Shown here: positions 1-10,271 of the stretch, one piece after another
Layout: the number at the start of each line of letters is the position of its first letter
Numbering within the stretch: the stretch's first letter is position 1
Origin: Photobacterium sp. DA100
GTDB lineage: Bacteria > Pseudomonadota > Gammaproteobacteria > Enterobacterales > Vibrionaceae
Direction: 5' to 3'
Length of the DNA stretch: 64,000 nucleotides
NCBI RefSeq assembly: GCF_029223585.1
Contig: NZ_CP119423.1
Coordinates: 3,038,001-3,102,000 of the forward strand
Notes under the pieces: model-generated
What the model was told of the DNA's origin: nothing
Database searches by the model: none
Seen by the model: only the letters and a program-made list of their open reading frames with translations
Position numbers and translations under genes: made by a program

Positions 1-125
1 CGTTTCAGGCACAGTGGTATCCTTGAGGTTAACCGCGATAGTTAATTGTTCTGAATAACTTTGCAATATAGTTAATTTCCCGCTAACTCATCGCCTATAA
101 CCAAAAGTTTATAAAGGAGACTGCT

Positions 126-1586
126 GTGTCAGAAATCAGTCAACTGTCACCTCAGCCAGTGTGGCAATTCTTCGATCAAATCTGCTCAATCCCGCACCCA
201 TCCAAACATGAAGAAGCGCTAGCCCAGCACATCATTCAGTTTGCCCAAGACGAGGGCCTAGACGTGCGCCGTGATGCCGTGGGTAACGTCTTCATCAAAA
301 AACCTGCGACGCCAGGTATGGAAGATCGCAAGGGTGTTGTTCTTCAGGCCCACATCGATATGGTGCCGCAGAAGAACGAAGATACCGACCATGATTTCCT
401 GACCGACCCTATCCAGCCGTATATCGACGGTGAGTGGGTAACCGCAAAAGGGACCACCCTAGGTGCTGACAACGGCATGGGGATGGCAGCTTGCCTTGCA
501 GTACTGGCATCGAAAGATATCGAGCACGGCCCACTGGAAGTGCTGCTGACCATTGATGAAGAAGCCGGTATGACGGGCGCCTTCGGCCTAGACGAAGGCT
601 GGCTTGAAGGCGATATCCTGCTCAACACCGACTCAGAGCAAGAAGGTGAAGTCTACATGGGCTGTGCAGGCGGTGTAGATGGTTCACTGGTTGTGGAGAT
701 CCAGCGCGAAGCAACACCTGCGGACTACCAAGCCGTTAAACTTGTCGTTAAAGGCCTGAAAGGCGGCCACTCTGGCTGTGATATCCACACAGGCCGAGGC
801 AATGCCAACAAGATTCTGGGCCGCTTCCTATTTGGCCATGCCGAAGAGCTTGGTTTGCGTCTGACCTCACTAACGGGCGGTAGCCTGCGTAACGCTATTC
901 CACGAGAAGCGAGCGCTGTCGTTACCCTGCCAGCAGAGAACGTGGACAAGCTTAACGAGCTATTCGCTTACTACCAAGACCTGCTTGTGGCTGAGCTTGG
1001 CCGTGTCGAAACGGACATCAATCTGTTTACTGAGGCAACAGAGCTACCAGCTGATGTATTGGTAGCCGCTGACCAGCAGCGCTTCATCAACATGCTGAAC
1101 GCAACACCTAACGGTGTGATCCGCATGAGTGATGACATCGAAGGTGTGGTTGAAACCTCACTGAACGTCGGTGTGATCACCACAGAAGCTGACAAAATCA
1201 CGGTACTATGCCTGATCCGCTCGCTGATCGACTCAGGCCGCAGCAATGTCGAAGGCATGCTCAAAGCCGTTGCTTCGCTAGCGGGTGCAAGCTGTGCGTT
1301 CTCCGGTACCTACCCGGGCTGGAAACCAGACGCTGACTCTGAAGTCATGCACCTGTTCCGCGAAACGTACGAGAGCATCTACGGCCGCGTACCGAATATC
1401 ATGGTGATCCACGCCGGTCTTGAGTGTGGCCTGTTCAAGAAACCATACCCGAACATGGATATGATCTCTTTCGGTCCGACGATCAAGTTCCCGCATTCGC
1501 CGGACGAAAAAGTCCAGATCGACACCGTTGCCCTGTTCTGGGAGCAAATGGTTGCGATCCTGAAGAATATTCCGGTGAAAGGTTAG
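126..1586 (+). CDS. pepD: Aminoacyl-histidine dipeptidase PepD (M20 family)
   Basis: A cytosolic dinuclear-zinc dipeptidase of broad specificity that cleaves Xaa-His and other dipeptides. The 486-residue length fits the family. Visible metal and catalytic motifs are AHIDMVP (His76, Asp78), LGADNGMGMA (Asp115) and TIDEEAGMTG (Glu145-Glu146), followed by the GGHSG segment of the dimerisation lid and a C-terminal HAGLECG motif that supplies the last metal ligand. The start is GTG, preceded 6-7 bases upstream by a strong AAGGAG. The gene stands alone on the plus strand and is closed by a strong hairpin terminator. Identification is secure. Confidence 0.96.
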   Translation: MSEISQLSPQPVWQFFDQICSIPHPSKHEEALAQHIIQFAQDEGLDVRRDAVGNVFIKKPATPGMEDRKGVVLQAHIDMVPQKNEDTDHDFLTDPIQPYIDGEWVTAKGTTLGADNGMGMAACLAVLASKDIEHGPLEVLLTIDEEAGMTGAFGLDEGWLEGDILLNTDSEQEGEVYMGCAGGVDGSLVVEIQREATPADYQAVKLVVKGLKGGHSGCDIHTGRGNANKILGRFLFGHAEELGLRLTSLTGGSLRNAIPREASAVVTLPAENVDKLNELFAYYQDLLVAELGRVETDINLFTEATELPADVLVAADQQRFINMLNATPNGVIRMSDDIEGVVETSLNVGVITTEADKITVLCLIRSLIDSGRSNVEGMLKAVASLAGASCAFSGTYPGWKPDADSEVMHLFRETYESIYGRVPNIMVIHAGLECGLFKKPYPNMDMISFGPTIKFPHSPDEKVQIDTVALFWEQMVAILKNIPVKG

Positions 1587-1605
1587 TCCACTTAACCTAA
1601 CACGA

Positions 1606-1633
1606 CAAAAGCAGGCTTCGGCCTGCTTTTTTG
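1606..1633 (+). terminator. Intrinsic terminator of pepD, bidirectional
   Basis: GCAGGC and GCCTGC arms with a TTCG tetraloop, flanked by A-run and T-run on opposite sides. It can therefore serve pepD and perhaps also the convergent dinB. Confidence 0.9.
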
Positions 1634-1644
1634 ATCGCGAAATC

Positions 1645-1720
1645 GGTCCTGGGTCCTGGGTCCTGGGTCCTGGGTCCTGGGTCCTGGGTCCTGGGTCCTG
1701 GGTCCTGGGTCCTGGGTCCT
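1645..1720. repeat. Heptamer tandem repeat (GGGTCCT), about 11 copies
   Basis: Ten perfect GGGTCCT units (1651-1720) preceded by a partial GGTCCT. It lies between the pepD terminator and the convergent dinB. The same heptamer recurs six times at 19747-19788. Confidence 0.97.
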
Positions 1721-1764
1721 GCAAAAGCGTTTTCTAATAGCTATACGAAATAAAGTACTTCGCT

Positions 1765-1817
1765 CTTATTTTTTGCTCTTCCGAGGGCCTCGTACCCGCT
1801 TTTCCTAGGGCCCGCCC
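1765..1817. repeat. CTAGG-rich flank of the composite repeat element
   Basis: Two related copies lie in a row: GCTCTTCCGAGGGCCTCG (about 1775-1792) and ACCCGCTTTTCCTAGGGCC (1794-1812). The second is identical over 19 bases to 38263-38281. The block abuts the stop codon of dinB. Confidence 0.75.
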
Positions 1818-2903
1818 TTAAAACAACGATAGCTGCTGCGCCCGGGTGCCAAGCTCCAAACCGACACTGATCCCTATCAAGCGGATTTCCCTGTCTTGCT
1901 GACGGGTCAGGGCCTCTTTCAGGAGGCCCTCGAACTGGGCCTTGTCCAACTTCGGCTGAGTATGCTCCACCGTGGTTTGCTGGAAGTCAGCGAATTTCAC
2001 CTTCACGCCCTGCTTGGCAATATTGAGCTCGGGACGGACCCGCTTGAGCCGCTTTTCCAATTCGGGAAACAAACGCTCGATCACCTCCCAGCACTGCTCA
2101 TAAGTGCTGATATTTTGTGAGAACGTCCGCTCTACCCCGACCGACTTGCGCTCCCTTTCCACTACCACTTCACGCTCGTCGATTCCGTGGGCCCGCGACC
2201 ATAGAGACTGACCGAACTTACCGAACTGCTGCAACAGTAGATGCCTGTCGTATTGCTGCACATCCTTACCAACATAGAGACCTTTATCATGGAGCTTCTG
2301 GATCGTTACCTTGCCGACACCGGGTATTTTCTCAAGCTTCAAATCCGCCACGAAGGCGGGGATCTGATCGGGCGTCACCACATACTGACCATCCGGCTTG
2401 TTGAGATCCGACGCTATCTTGGCGATGAATTTGACCGGGGCTATCCCGGCAGACGCCGTCAGGTTCAGCTCTTCGCGAATAGCCCGGCGGATATCTTCGG
2501 CGATCAGCGTGGCCGAGCCATGGCACAACTCACAGTCGGTGACATCCAAGTAGGCTTCATCAAGGGAAAGTGGTTCGATCTTATCGGTATAACGCTGGAA
2601 GATCTCACGGATCTGGCCCGAGACTTCTTTGTAAACACCCATTCGGCCGGAAACCAGGGTCAGGTGGGGGCAAAGCTGCATCGCCCTGCCTGTCGGCATG
2701 GCCGAGCGTACGCCGTATTTACGTGCCAGGTAATTACAGGTACTGATCACCCCACGCTGCTCGGATCGGCCACCGATCGCAATGGGGATATCGCGCAGCT
2801 CAGGGTTATCACGCATCTCTACCGCCGCGAAAAAACAGTCCATATCAACATGGATGATCTTCTTCTGTGCCTTATCTGGCTTGGGGGGGGACAACAGAGA
2901 CAT
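1818..2903 (-). CDS. dinB: DNA polymerase IV (Y-family translesion polymerase)
   Basis: Error-prone translesion DNA polymerase of the SOS response. The 361-residue protein has the N-terminal [12 protein letters not shown] motif (Asp20 metal ligand), the SLDEAYLD catalytic motif, a GVGKVT helix-hairpin-helix in the thumb, and a little-finger domain. It ends in QLSLF, a good match to the sliding-clamp binding motif. The start MSLLSPP lies just downstream of a LexA box at 2921-2940, so SOS control is very likely. It is convergent with pepD across a tandem repeat array. Confidence 0.96.
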   Translation of the reverse strand: MSLLSPPKPDKAQKKIIHVDMDCFFAAVEMRDNPELRDIPIAIGGRSEQRGVISTCNYLARKYGVRSAMPTGRAMQLCPHLTLVSGRMGVYKEVSGQIREIFQRYTDKIEPLSLDEAYLDVTDCELCHGSATLIAEDIRRAIREELNLTASAGIAPVKFIAKIASDLNKPDGQYVVTPDQIPAFVADLKLEKIPGVGKVTIQKLHDKGLYVGKDVQQYDRHLLLQQFGKFGQSLWSRAHGIDEREVVVERERKSVGVERTFSQNISTYEQCWEVIERLFPELEKRLKRVRPELNIAKQGVKVKFADFQQTTVEHTQPKLDKAQFEGLLKEALTRQQDREIRLIGISVGLELGTRAQQLSLF

Positions 2904-2920
2904 GCGCGCTAATACCTGGT

Positions 2921-2940
2921 TACTGTTTTTTTATACAGTA
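2921..2940 (-). promoter_or_regulatory. LexA (SOS) box of dinB
   Basis: TACTGTTTTTTTATACAGTA matches the gammaproteobacterial LexA operator (CTG-N10-CAG with flanking TA on both sides). It is centred about 27 bases upstream of the dinB start codon. Confidence 0.9.
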
Positions 2941-2976
2941 ATATTATAGAGGCAAGGGCTTGTACTGTGAAGCCTA

Positions 2977-3003
2977 ACAAAAAGCCCGGCAGTGCCGGGC
3001 TTG
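2977..3003 (-). terminator. Terminator downstream of nqrM
   Basis: AAGCCCGGCA/TGCCGGGCTT hairpin followed on the minus strand by a T-run. It ends the apbE-nqrM unit before dinB. Confidence 0.88.
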
Positions 3004-3030
3004 GAAGTCGATGAGCTTGATGCACGCTGA

Positions 3031-3252
3031 TCAGATGATCTGGTTTTTCTTCCATTCTGCCGCGCGAGCTTCACGGGCCTCGCGCTTCAGGCGGGCATCA
3101 CACGGCTCCGGGCAATCACACTCTTTGGCAATACCGATACCGTCAAGGCCGCCACAGCTGCCGCTCACGCTTTTGCGCTGGAAGATATAACCGACAGCCA
3201 TCGCCGCGATGACCAGCAAAAACACAGCAAAGGTAGTTACATAGATTACCAT
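3031..3252 (-). CDS. nqrM: Na+-NQR maturation protein NqrM
   Basis: A 73-residue membrane-anchored protein of the NqrM (DUF539) family, which is known to be needed for assembling the iron centre between NqrD and NqrE. It has one N-terminal membrane segment (residues 1-24), then GSCGG and KECDCPEPCD with conserved cysteines, and a charged tail. It lies ten bases after apbE, the other NQR maturation gene. The pair follows the nqr operon but is separated from it by a terminator. Confidence 0.92.
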   Translation of the reverse strand: MVIYVTTFAVFLLVIAAMAVGYIFQRKSVSGSCGGLDGIGIAKECDCPEPCDARLKREAREARAAEWKKNQII

Positions 3253-3262
3253 TGTTCAATCT

Positions 3263-4285
3263 CTACTTTTGTTTCAGATAAGGGGCAAAAGCATCCGAGG
3301 TATATTCCTTGAAGCCTTGCTCTGTTTTCACAACCAATAGCAACGGGATTTGCTCTTGGTTGGCCAATGCCAGTGCTTTTTCCTCACCCATCACAGAAAA
3401 CGCCGTCGCTAGGGCATCCGAGGTCATGCTTGATGGGTGCAGCACTGTTACCGATACCACATGGTTGGAAATCGGCATGCCGCTGTTTGGATCAATCAGA
3501 TGCGAGTAACGTACGCCATCTTCTTCGAAGTAGTTGCGGTAATCACCCGAAGTTGCAACCGCCATGTCACCCGGCTCTATCACTTCCTGGATAGCACGGC
3601 TGCCGTCTTCGGTTGGCTTTTCGATCGCGATGCGCCAAGGCACACCCTCCAAGTTATTACCTTTCAAGCTCAGCTCGCCACCGATCTCAACCAGGTAATC
3701 CGCCACGCCTAGATCATCAAAGTAATCGGCGACCACGTCAACCCCAAATCCCTTGGCAATCGAGGACAGATCGACATACAGCTCCGGAATATCCTTGATC
3801 AGGGTGTTGCCGTCCACACTTAGGTGGTGAATACCCACTATCTTGCGGCGCTCTGCCAGCTCTTGCTCGGTCGGTGTTTTCTCCGGGCGTGCTTCTGGGC
3901 CGAAGCTCCAAAGGTTGACGATTGGCCCAACCGTTACATCCAGTGCACCGTCAGTCAGCTTGGCGAGACGAATAGCCTCTGTCACGACCTTGGCGGTGTC
4001 GGCCGAAACCTCGAACGGTTCGGTCAAGCGGGACTGGTTAAATTGGCTGAGCTCGGAATGCTTACGGTACGTCGACATCTGGTCGTTAACCAGCTCCAGT
4101 CGACGGTCAATTTCTGCCTGAATATCCGTGGCAGAGGGTAAGCCTTCCTGCTTAATCAACTTAATTGAATAGTAGGTTCCCATGGTCGAGCCGTTCAGGT
4201 GGATCATCTCACGCTGATCACTACAGGCCGAAAGGGTAAAAACCAACGCAAGCATCATCAATGCGCGGTGTAGCAATGTCTTCAT
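3263..4285 (-). CDS. apbE: FAD:protein FMN transferase ApbE (lipoprotein)
   Basis: Flavin transferase that attaches FMN by a phosphoester bond to threonines of NqrB and NqrC, using FAD as donor, on the periplasmic side of the inner membrane. I chose the ATG at 4285 because it has a GGGGAG Shine-Dalgarno sequence and begins a lipoprotein signal (MKTLLHR...LVFTLSAC, lipobox cysteine at residue 20). An in-frame upstream ATG at 4390 would bury that signal. Family motifs visible are GSTMGTYYSI, SSIAKGFGVD and the C-terminal TSGDYRNYFE...SHLIDP region. It is cotranscribed with nqrM. Confidence 0.94.
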   Translation of the reverse strand: MKTLLHRALMMLALVFTLSACSDQREMIHLNGSTMGTYYSIKLIKQEGLPSATDIQAEIDRRLELVNDQMSTYRKHSELSQFNQSRLTEPFEVSADTAKVVTEAIRLAKLTDGALDVTVGPIVNLWSFGPEARPEKTPTEQELAERRKIVGIHHLSVDGNTLIKDIPELYVDLSSIAKGFGVDVVADYFDDLGVADYLVEIGGELSLKGNNLEGVPWRIAIEKPTEDGSRAIQEVIEPGDMAVATSGDYRNYFEEDGVRYSHLIDPNSGMPISNHVVSVTVLHPSSMTSDALATAFSVMGEEKALALANQEQIPLLLVVKTEQGFKEYTSDAFAPYLKQK

Positions 4286-4372
4286 CCAACTACTCCCCAA
4301 ATGAAAGACAGTCATTTTTGTCATGCAAGCTAATAACCTTAAACTGCATGCCGTTATTATGTGCTTATTACG

Positions 4373-4409
4373 AAAAAAGGCTGACCCCAAGTGGGATCAG
4401 CCAGTTTTT
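4373..4409 (-). terminator. Terminator after nqrF
   Basis: Minus-strand stem GGCTGATCCC/GGGGTCAGCC followed by TTTTTT. It separates the nqrABCDEF transcript from apbE-nqrM, which implies a separate promoter or partial read-through for the maturation genes. Confidence 0.85.
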
Positions 4410-4423
4410 CAGTGTGCAGCTAA

Positions 4424-5647
4424 TTAGCCACCGAAGTCATCCAGTAGGATGTTTTCGTCTTCAACACCAAGATCTTTCAGCATGCCGATAACAGCTGCGT
4501 TCATCATTGGTGGACCACACATGTAGTACTCACAATCTTCAGGTGCTTCGTGATCTTTCAGGTAGTTCTCGTAGATCACGTTGTGAATGAAGCCTGTGTA
4601 ACCATCCCAGTTATCTTCTGGTAGTGGATCAGACAGCGCAACATGCCACTCGAAGTTGTCGTTATCAGCCGCTAGCGTATCGAAATCTTCTACGTAGAAC
4701 ATTTCACGCTTAGAACGCGCACCGTACCAGTAAGTCATCTTACGCTTCGATTTCAGGCGTAGAAGCTGGTCGAAGATGTGCGAACGCATTGGTGCCATAC
4801 CAGCACCACCACCGATGAAGACCATTTCATTGTCAGTTTCTTTCGCGAAGAACTCACCGAATGGACCAGAGATAGTACACTTGTCACCAGCCTTAAGCGA
4901 CCAGATGTATGATGACATTACGCCAGGTGGTACATCTGGGTTGTTAGGCGGCGGCGTAGCAATACGCACGTTCAGCTTAATCAGACCTTTCTCTTCTGGG
5001 TATGACGCCATAGAGTATGCACGGATTGAGTGCTCTTTCACGATAGACTCGTAGCGGAACAGGTTGAACTTGTCCCAGTCTTCACGGTATTCCTCAGGAA
5101 TATCGAAATCAGAGTACTTAATGTGGTGCGGTTCAGCTTCGATCTGGATGTAACCACCCGCGCGGAACGGTACTTCTTCGCCCTCAGGGATCTGAAGCAC
5201 AAGCTCTTTGATGAAGGTTGCTTCGTTATCGTTAGAGATAACGGTACATTCCCACTTCTTAACGCCGAAGATTTCTTCTGGAAGCTCGATGTCCATGTCA
5301 GTTTTAACGTTAACCTGACACGCTAGACGCTCGCCTTCACGCGCTTCACCTTTAGTGATGTGGTCAAGCTCTGTTGGCAGGATATCGCCGCCACCAGATT
5401 TTACCTTCACGCGGCACTGGCCACATGAACCACCACCACCACAAGCAGATGATACGAAGATACCATTTGCTGATAGAGCATTTAGCAGTTTGCTACCGGC
5501 AGCGGTTTTAATCGCTTTTTCCGGATCGCCATTTACTGAGATAGTAATGTCACCTGATGGTACTAGCTTAGATTTAGCGAATAGGATCACTAGAACTAGA
5601 GCCAGGATAATCAGGGTGAACATGACTACGCCAAGAATAATATCCAT
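4424..5647 (-). CDS. nqrF: Na+-NQR subunit F (NADH-oxidising, FAD and 2Fe-2S)
   Basis: Electron entry subunit of the sodium-pumping NADH:quinone reductase. The 407-residue protein has one N-terminal transmembrane helix (residues 3-24), then a ferredoxin domain with 2Fe-2S ligands C69, C75, C78 and C110. The FAD domain carries RAYSMASYP and the NADH domain [11 protein letters not shown], with a C-terminal YYMCGPPMM motif. It is the last gene of nqrABCDEF and is followed by a terminator. Confidence 0.98.
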   Translation of the reverse strand: MDIILGVVMFTLIILALVLVILFAKSKLVPSGDITISVNGDPEKAIKTAAGSKLLNALSANGIFVSSACGGGGSCGQCRVKVKSGGGDILPTELDHITKGEAREGERLACQVNVKTDMDIELPEEIFGVKKWECTVISNDNEATFIKELVLQIPEGEEVPFRAGGYIQIEAEPHHIKYSDFDIPEEYREDWDKFNLFRYESIVKEHSIRAYSMASYPEEKGLIKLNVRIATPPPNNPDVPPGVMSSYIWSLKAGDKCTISGPFGEFFAKETDNEMVFIGGGAGMAPMRSHIFDQLLRLKSKRKMTYWYGARSKREMFYVEDFDTLAADNDNFEWHVALSDPLPEDNWDGYTGFIHNVIYENYLKDHEAPEDCEYYMCGPPMMNAAVIGMLKDLGVEDENILLDDFGG

Positions 5648-5669
5648 TGATTATTCCTTATTATCCTGA

Positions 5670-6266
5670 TTACAGCTGAACGCCGGAGAAGGACATGAAG
5701 CCCAACGCCATTAGACCAACGGTGATGAATGTAATACCTAGGCCGCGAAGACCAGGAGGTACGTCTGAATATTTCATCTTCTCACGGATACCCGCAAGAG
5801 CAACGATTGCTAGCATCCAACCGATACCAGAACCAAGACCGTATACTACAGATTCAGCAAAGTTATAATCACGCTGTACCATGAAAGATACACCACCGAA
5901 GATCGCACAGTTTACGGTGATCAATGGTAGGAAAATACCTAGCGCGTTATATAGCGGCGGGAAGAAGCGGTCCAGAACCATTTCCAGGATCTGTACCAGT
6001 GCCGCGATAACACCGATGAACGTAATGAAGTTCAGGAAGCTAAGGTCAACACCTGAAACAATGGCGCCGTCTTTTAGCAGTAGGTTGTAGATCAGGTTGT
6101 TCACAGGAACAGCGATCGTTAGTACAACGATTACCGCTACACCCAGACCGAAAGAAGTTTTCACTTTTTTCGATACGGCTAGGAATGTACACATACCTAG
6201 GAAGAACGACAGTGCCAAGTTCTCGATAAAGATCGAACGAACCAGAAGGCTTAGATAATGTTCCAT
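5670..6266 (-). CDS. nqrE: Na+-NQR subunit E (integral membrane)
   Basis: Hydrophobic 198-residue subunit with about six transmembrane helices. It is the pseudo-symmetric partner of NqrD, and together they hold an intramembrane iron centre; cysteines in [10 protein letters not shown] and TVNCAIFGG are the expected ligands. It lies 7 bases after nqrD and 22 before nqrF, in standard operon order. Confidence 0.98.
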   Translation of the reverse strand: MEHYLSLLVRSIFIENLALSFFLGMCTFLAVSKKVKTSFGLGVAVIVVLTIAVPVNNLIYNLLLKDGAIVSGVDLSFLNFITFIGVIAALVQILEMVLDRFFPPLYNALGIFLPLITVNCAIFGGVSFMVQRDYNFAESVVYGLGSGIGWMLAIVALAGIREKMKYSDVPPGLRGLGITFITVGLMALGFMSFSGVQL

Positions 6267-6273
6267 GTTCCCC

Positions 6274-6906
6274 TTACTCCTTCGCTTCGATTTGTTCTGG
6301 ACGGATGATACGGATAGCCCAGATCATGAAACCAATCAGGAAGAACGCTGATGGTGCTAGGATCATCATACCGTTTGGCTGGTACCAACCACCGTCAGAC
6401 ACTAGCGGCAGGATTTCCACACCAAATAGTTTGCCTGAACCGAATAGTTCACGGAAGAAAGCTACAGTGATAAGTACGAAGCCGTAACCAAGACCGTTAC
6501 CAATACCGTCTACAAGAGATGGTAGAGGCTCAGACTTCATTGCGTATGCTTCAGCACGACCCATAACGATACAGTTCGTGATGATCAGACCAACGAATAC
6601 AGAAAGCTGCTTAGAGATATCGTAAACAAAGGCTTTCAGTACCTGGTCTACCACGATTACCAACGATGCGATGATCGCCATCTGTACGATGATACGTACG
6701 CTGTTTGGAATGTGGTTACGGATCAGAGATACGAACAAGTTAGAGAATGCACAAACGAATGTTACCGCTAGGGTCATTACGAATGCCGTCTCTAGTTTGG
6801 TTGTTACTGCAAGCGCAGAACAAACACCAAGAATCTGAAGCGCGATCGGGTTGTTGTCGATAAACGGCGCAAACAGAATCTTCTTCATTTCTTTAGTATC
6901 AGCCAT
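6274..6906 (-). CDS. nqrD: Na+-NQR subunit D (integral membrane)
   Basis: A 210-residue membrane subunit with about six transmembrane helices, homologous to NqrE and RnfE. The [12 protein letters not shown] and [12 protein letters not shown] segments carry the cysteines that share the iron centre with NqrE. Its start overlaps the end of nqrC by 8 bases, which suggests translational coupling. Confidence 0.98.
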   Translation of the reverse strand: MADTKEMKKILFAPFIDNNPIALQILGVCSALAVTTKLETAFVMTLAVTFVCAFSNLFVSLIRNHIPNSVRIIVQMAIIASLVIVVDQVLKAFVYDISKQLSVFVGLIITNCIVMGRAEAYAMKSEPLPSLVDGIGNGLGYGFVLITVAFFRELFGSGKLFGVEILPLVSDGGWYQPNGMMILAPSAFFLIGFMIWAIRIIRPEQIEAKE

Positions 6907-7693
6907 TGTTTAGGCCTCCTTCACGAACTTTAGCCAGGAATGGACCAAAGCCCATGTCACCCAACCAGAAGTCGAAGGTGTGCTGAACACCATTTGCAGT
7001 TAGGGTTGCACCAGACAGACCATCTACACCGTGGATGTCACCTTCAGGTGCACCGCCTTTAACGACGCGGATAGCTGGCTTGTTGTTGCTGTCGAACAGT
7101 TCTTTACCAACGAACTGTGCACGCCAGTTCGGGTTCTCGATCTCACCACCAAGTCCAGGAGTTTCACCCTGCTCGTAGTATGTGATACCCGCAAGCGTGT
7201 TGCCGTCAGTTTCTACCGCGATGAATGCGTACATCATTGACCACAGACCACCACCGTGTACCGGCAGGATCAGTTTCTCAACGTTGTCGTTCGCATCTTT
7301 CACTAGGTAAACTGTTGCAACGTTTGCACGACGAATGATCTTCGCTAGGTCTTGCTCACCAGTTAGGCGGATAGACTGAGCTGGATCTTTCGCTGCGTCA
7401 CGCTGACTGTACTCAGATGCAGTTACACCTTCTTCAGTCTGCTCAACGAACTCACCGGTTTCCAGGTTAACAAGCTTAGGCTCGATGAACTGGTCGTAAG
7501 CTTCAGTGATGTTGGTGCCATCTTGCAGAAGGCCCGCTACTGAAAGGATGTTGCGCTGAACATCAAGCACAGCATTTTTCTGCTGTAGTGGACGCAGAGC
7601 AACCGCTGCTGCTGATACCACGATTGAGCACACTAGGCTCAGTGCGATAACAACAATTAGCGTCTTTTTAATGCTATCGTTATTACTTGACAT
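6899..7693 (-). CDS. nqrC: Na+-NQR subunit C (covalent FMN)
   Basis: A 264-residue subunit with one N-terminal transmembrane helix (about residues 12-32) and a periplasmic FMN-binding domain. The SGATLT motif carries Thr230, the residue expected to be flavinylated by ApbE. It overlaps nqrB by 11 bases and nqrD by 8. Confidence 0.98.
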   Translation of the reverse strand: MSSNNDSIKKTLIVVIALSLVCSIVVSAAAVALRPLQQKNAVLDVQRNILSVAGLLQDGTNITEAYDQFIEPKLVNLETGEFVEQTEEGVTASEYSQRDAAKDPAQSIRLTGEQDLAKIIRRANVATVYLVKDANDNVEKLILPVHGGGLWSMMYAFIAVETDGNTLAGITYYEQGETPGLGGEIENPNWRAQFVGKELFDSNNKPAIRVVKGGAPEGDIHGVDGLSGATLTANGVQHTFDFWLGDMGFGPFLAKVREGGLNNG

Positions 7694-8927
7694 GACGAGC
7701 TAGTCTCCGCTTGATGTTGCCCTGAACTACTAGGTTGTCAAATAGAGGTGCGAATAGGTTAGCAAATAGGATTGCTAGCATCATACCTTCTGGGTACGCA
7801 GGGTTAACCACACGAACCATAACAGCCATTGCACCGATTAGTGCGCCGTACCACCACTTACCTTTGTTGGTAAATGCCGCAGACACTGGGTCGGTCGCCA
7901 TGAACATCATACCGAATGCGAAGCCACCTAGAACTAGGTGCCAGTGCCATGGCATGCTGAACATTGCGTTGGTGTCAGAACCGATAATGTTGAATAGCGT
8001 CGCTGTCGCGATCATACCGATCATAGTACCCGCGATGATGCGCCATGAAGCGATGCCCATGAACACGATCATTGCGCCACCAAGGATGATAGCTAGGGTT
8101 GAAACTTCACCGATAGAACCAGGGATACGGCCGATGAACGCGTCCATCCAGCTGATAGTATCGCCAGTCACAGTATTGATCACTGCCGCCTGACCACCGT
8201 GTGCCCACTGGCTTAGTGCTGTTGCACCAGAGAAGCCATCTGCCGCGGTCCATACTAGATCACCAGAGATCTGAGCTGGGTATGCGAAGAACAGGAACGC
8301 ACGACCTGCCAATGCAGGGTTAAGGAAGTTACGACCAGTACCACCGAAGATTTCTTTAGCAACAACAACACCGAAGGTAATACCCAGAGCTGCCTGCCAT
8401 AGTGGTAGTGTTGGCGGTACGATCAGTGCGAAAAGGATCGAGGTTACGAAGAAACCTTCGTTAACTTCGTGCTTACGCACCATACAGAATAGGACTTCCC
8501 AGAAACCACCTACTGCAAATACAACAGCATAAATAGGTAGGAAGTAGGTCGCACCCAGTAGCATTTTGCTACCCCAGCCAGCATCTGCTGACATAGTGCC
8601 GCCTAGCATTTCTGTTAGCCAGTAGTGCCAGTCGCCAGCAACGATAGTTGCCAGTTGCTCACCCACGTAAAGGTGGTTAAGCGCTGCGATAGCTTGGTGA
8701 CCGGTGTTGTACATACCCCAGAACATTGCTGGGAAAACCGCAAACCACACCATGATCATGATGCGTTTTAGGTCAACGCTATCACGAACGTGTGCGCTTG
8801 TACGGGTTACCTGACCCGGTGTGTACATCAAAGTTGCAAACGCTTCATAAAGCGCAAACCACTTCTCGTGCTTACCACCCGGCTCAAAATGGTGTTCAAC
8901 CTGCTCGAGTAAATTCTTGAGGCTCAT
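7683..8927 (-). CDS. nqrB: Na+-NQR subunit B (covalent FMN, riboflavin, quinone site)
   Basis: The main sodium-channel subunit, 414 residues with about ten transmembrane helices. The [10 protein letters not shown] motif places the covalently bound FMN on Thr236. The N-terminal amphipathic region (residues 1-50) is the part known to take part in ubiquinone reduction and inhibitor binding. It follows nqrA after 3 bases. Confidence 0.98.
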   Translation of the reverse strand: MSLKNLLEQVEHHFEPGGKHEKWFALYEAFATLMYTPGQVTRTSAHVRDSVDLKRIMIMVWFAVFPAMFWGMYNTGHQAIAALNHLYVGEQLATIVAGDWHYWLTEMLGGTMSADAGWGSKMLLGATYFLPIYAVVFAVGGFWEVLFCMVRKHEVNEGFFVTSILFALIVPPTLPLWQAALGITFGVVVAKEIFGGTGRNFLNPALAGRAFLFFAYPAQISGDLVWTAADGFSGATALSQWAHGGQAAVINTVTGDTISWMDAFIGRIPGSIGEVSTLAIILGGAMIVFMGIASWRIIAGTMIGMIATATLFNIIGSDTNAMFSMPWHWHLVLGGFAFGMMFMATDPVSAAFTNKGKWWYGALIGAMAVMVRVVNPAYPEGMMLAILFANLFAPLFDNLVVQGNIKRRLARHVK

Positions 8928-8930
8928 GAA

Positions 8931-10271
8931 TTACCCTTCCTTCTCAATTGTGTCCAGGCACTGACGTAGCAAAGGACCAAATTCATACTTACCTGGGCAT
9001 ACGAAGGTACATAGTGCTAGATCTTCTTCGTCCAGCTCTAGTGCACCTAGCTGCTGAGCACTGTCCACGTCACCTGCACACAGGTCACGAAGAAGCAGAG
9101 TCGGCTCGATATCAAGCGGCATCACTTTTTCGTAGTTGCCGATTGGCACCATCGCACGCTCAGAACCGTTCGTCGACGTAGTCATGTTAAATAGCTGACC
9201 CGGGAAGAACTGGCTTAGGAAAGAGCGAGTAACAGAGAATTTGTTTTTACCTGGCGCGATCCAGCCCAAGAATTCTTTCTCACGGCCTTCGCGAAGGGCA
9301 GAAACTTGTAGGTGGTAGCGACCTAGGTAGGCGTGAGGGCCTTCGGCGTGAACACCATTCAGTACAGAACCAGAAAGGATACGCAGTTCGCCCGGCATCA
9401 TTTCAGCATCTGTGATCTGCTCGATAGACGCACCGATCTGGGTACGAACTAGACGAGGGTTGTTAACCACAGGACCAGCCAGAGAAACCACACGGTCAGT
9501 GAAGATCTCACCTGTCAGGAACAATTTACCGAATGCGATAACGTCCTGATAGTTGATGTGCCATGCCACGTTCTCGATGCTTGCGCCGAACAGGGTGTGG
9601 ATGTGGGTACCAACCAGACCCGCTGGGTGCGGACCGTTGAATACATGCTCTTCCACATTGGCTTCACTGCAGCGAGGTAGACTTGCACCAGACTTACAAA
9701 CCAATACTTTACCGCTAGTTAGACGTGACAGTACTGTCAGGCCTGCAGTAAATGCATCGCTTTGCTCGTTGATAACAACTTCTGGGTTAGCCGCTAGAGG
9801 GTTAGTGTCAATAGCAGTTACAAAGATAGCCTGCGTTTCAGCATCGATCGCAGGGACCTTGCTGAAAGGACGCGTACGAAGCGCTGTCCACATACCAGAC
9901 TCAACCAGCTGGTCTACCAGTACAGAACGCTCAAGTTGAGCAATCTGACCTGCGTCGTAGCTGTTGTATGTAATCTGCTCGTCGCCTTCTACATCAATCA
10001 CTACGGATTGTAGAACGCGCTTTGCACCACGATTGATTTCTGCAACCTTGCCGCTGGCTGGAGCAGTGAACTTAACGCCAGGGTTCTTCTTGTCTTCAAA
10101 AAGAACCTGACCTTTTTTCACTACATCCCCTACGCGGATATGCATTGTAGGACGCATACCAACATATTCTTCGCCAAGCAAGGCGACACGTGTGATGGCC
10201 TTGCCATCATTTATCGCCTGGGTAGGAGTCCCTGAAATAGGGATATCCAGACCCTTCTTTATTGTAATCAT
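8931..10271 (-). CDS. nqrA: Na+-NQR subunit A
   Basis: Peripheral cytoplasmic subunit and first gene of the operon. I place the start at the ATG beginning [11 protein letters not shown] (446 residues), which matches the usual NqrA N-terminus; an in-frame start four codons upstream (10283) is less likely. RnfC-like features include the [29 protein letters not shown] barrel-sandwich region. No clear Shine-Dalgarno sequence precedes it. Confidence 0.97.
   Translation of the reverse strand: MITIKKGLDIPISGTPTQAINDGKAITRVALLGEEYVGMRPTMHIRVGDVVKKGQVLFEDKKNPGVKFTAPASGKVAEINRGAKRVLQSVVIDVEGDEQITYNSYDAGQIAQLERSVLVDQLVESGMWTALRTRPFSKVPAIDAETQAIFVTAIDTNPLAANPEVVINEQSDAFTAGLTVLSRLTSGKVLVCKSGASLPRCSEANVEEHVFNGPHPAGLVGTHIHTLFGASIENVAWHINYQDVIAFGKLFLTGEIFTDRVVSLAGPVVNNPRLVRTQIGASIEQITDAEMMPGELRILSGSVLNGVHAEGPHAYLGRYHLQVSALREGREKEFLGWIAPGKNKFSVTRSFLSQFFPGQLFNMTTSTNGSERAMVPIGNYEKVMPLDIEPTLLLRDLCAGDVDSAQQLGALELDEEDLALCTFVCPGKYEFGPLLRQCLDTIEKEG

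Noticed and set aside
1278..1724. Minus-strand frame encoding a QDPGPRT-type repetitive peptide
   Set aside because: It is the translation of the GGGTCCT tandem array and then of the antisense of pepD; no ribosome-binding site or family resemblance.
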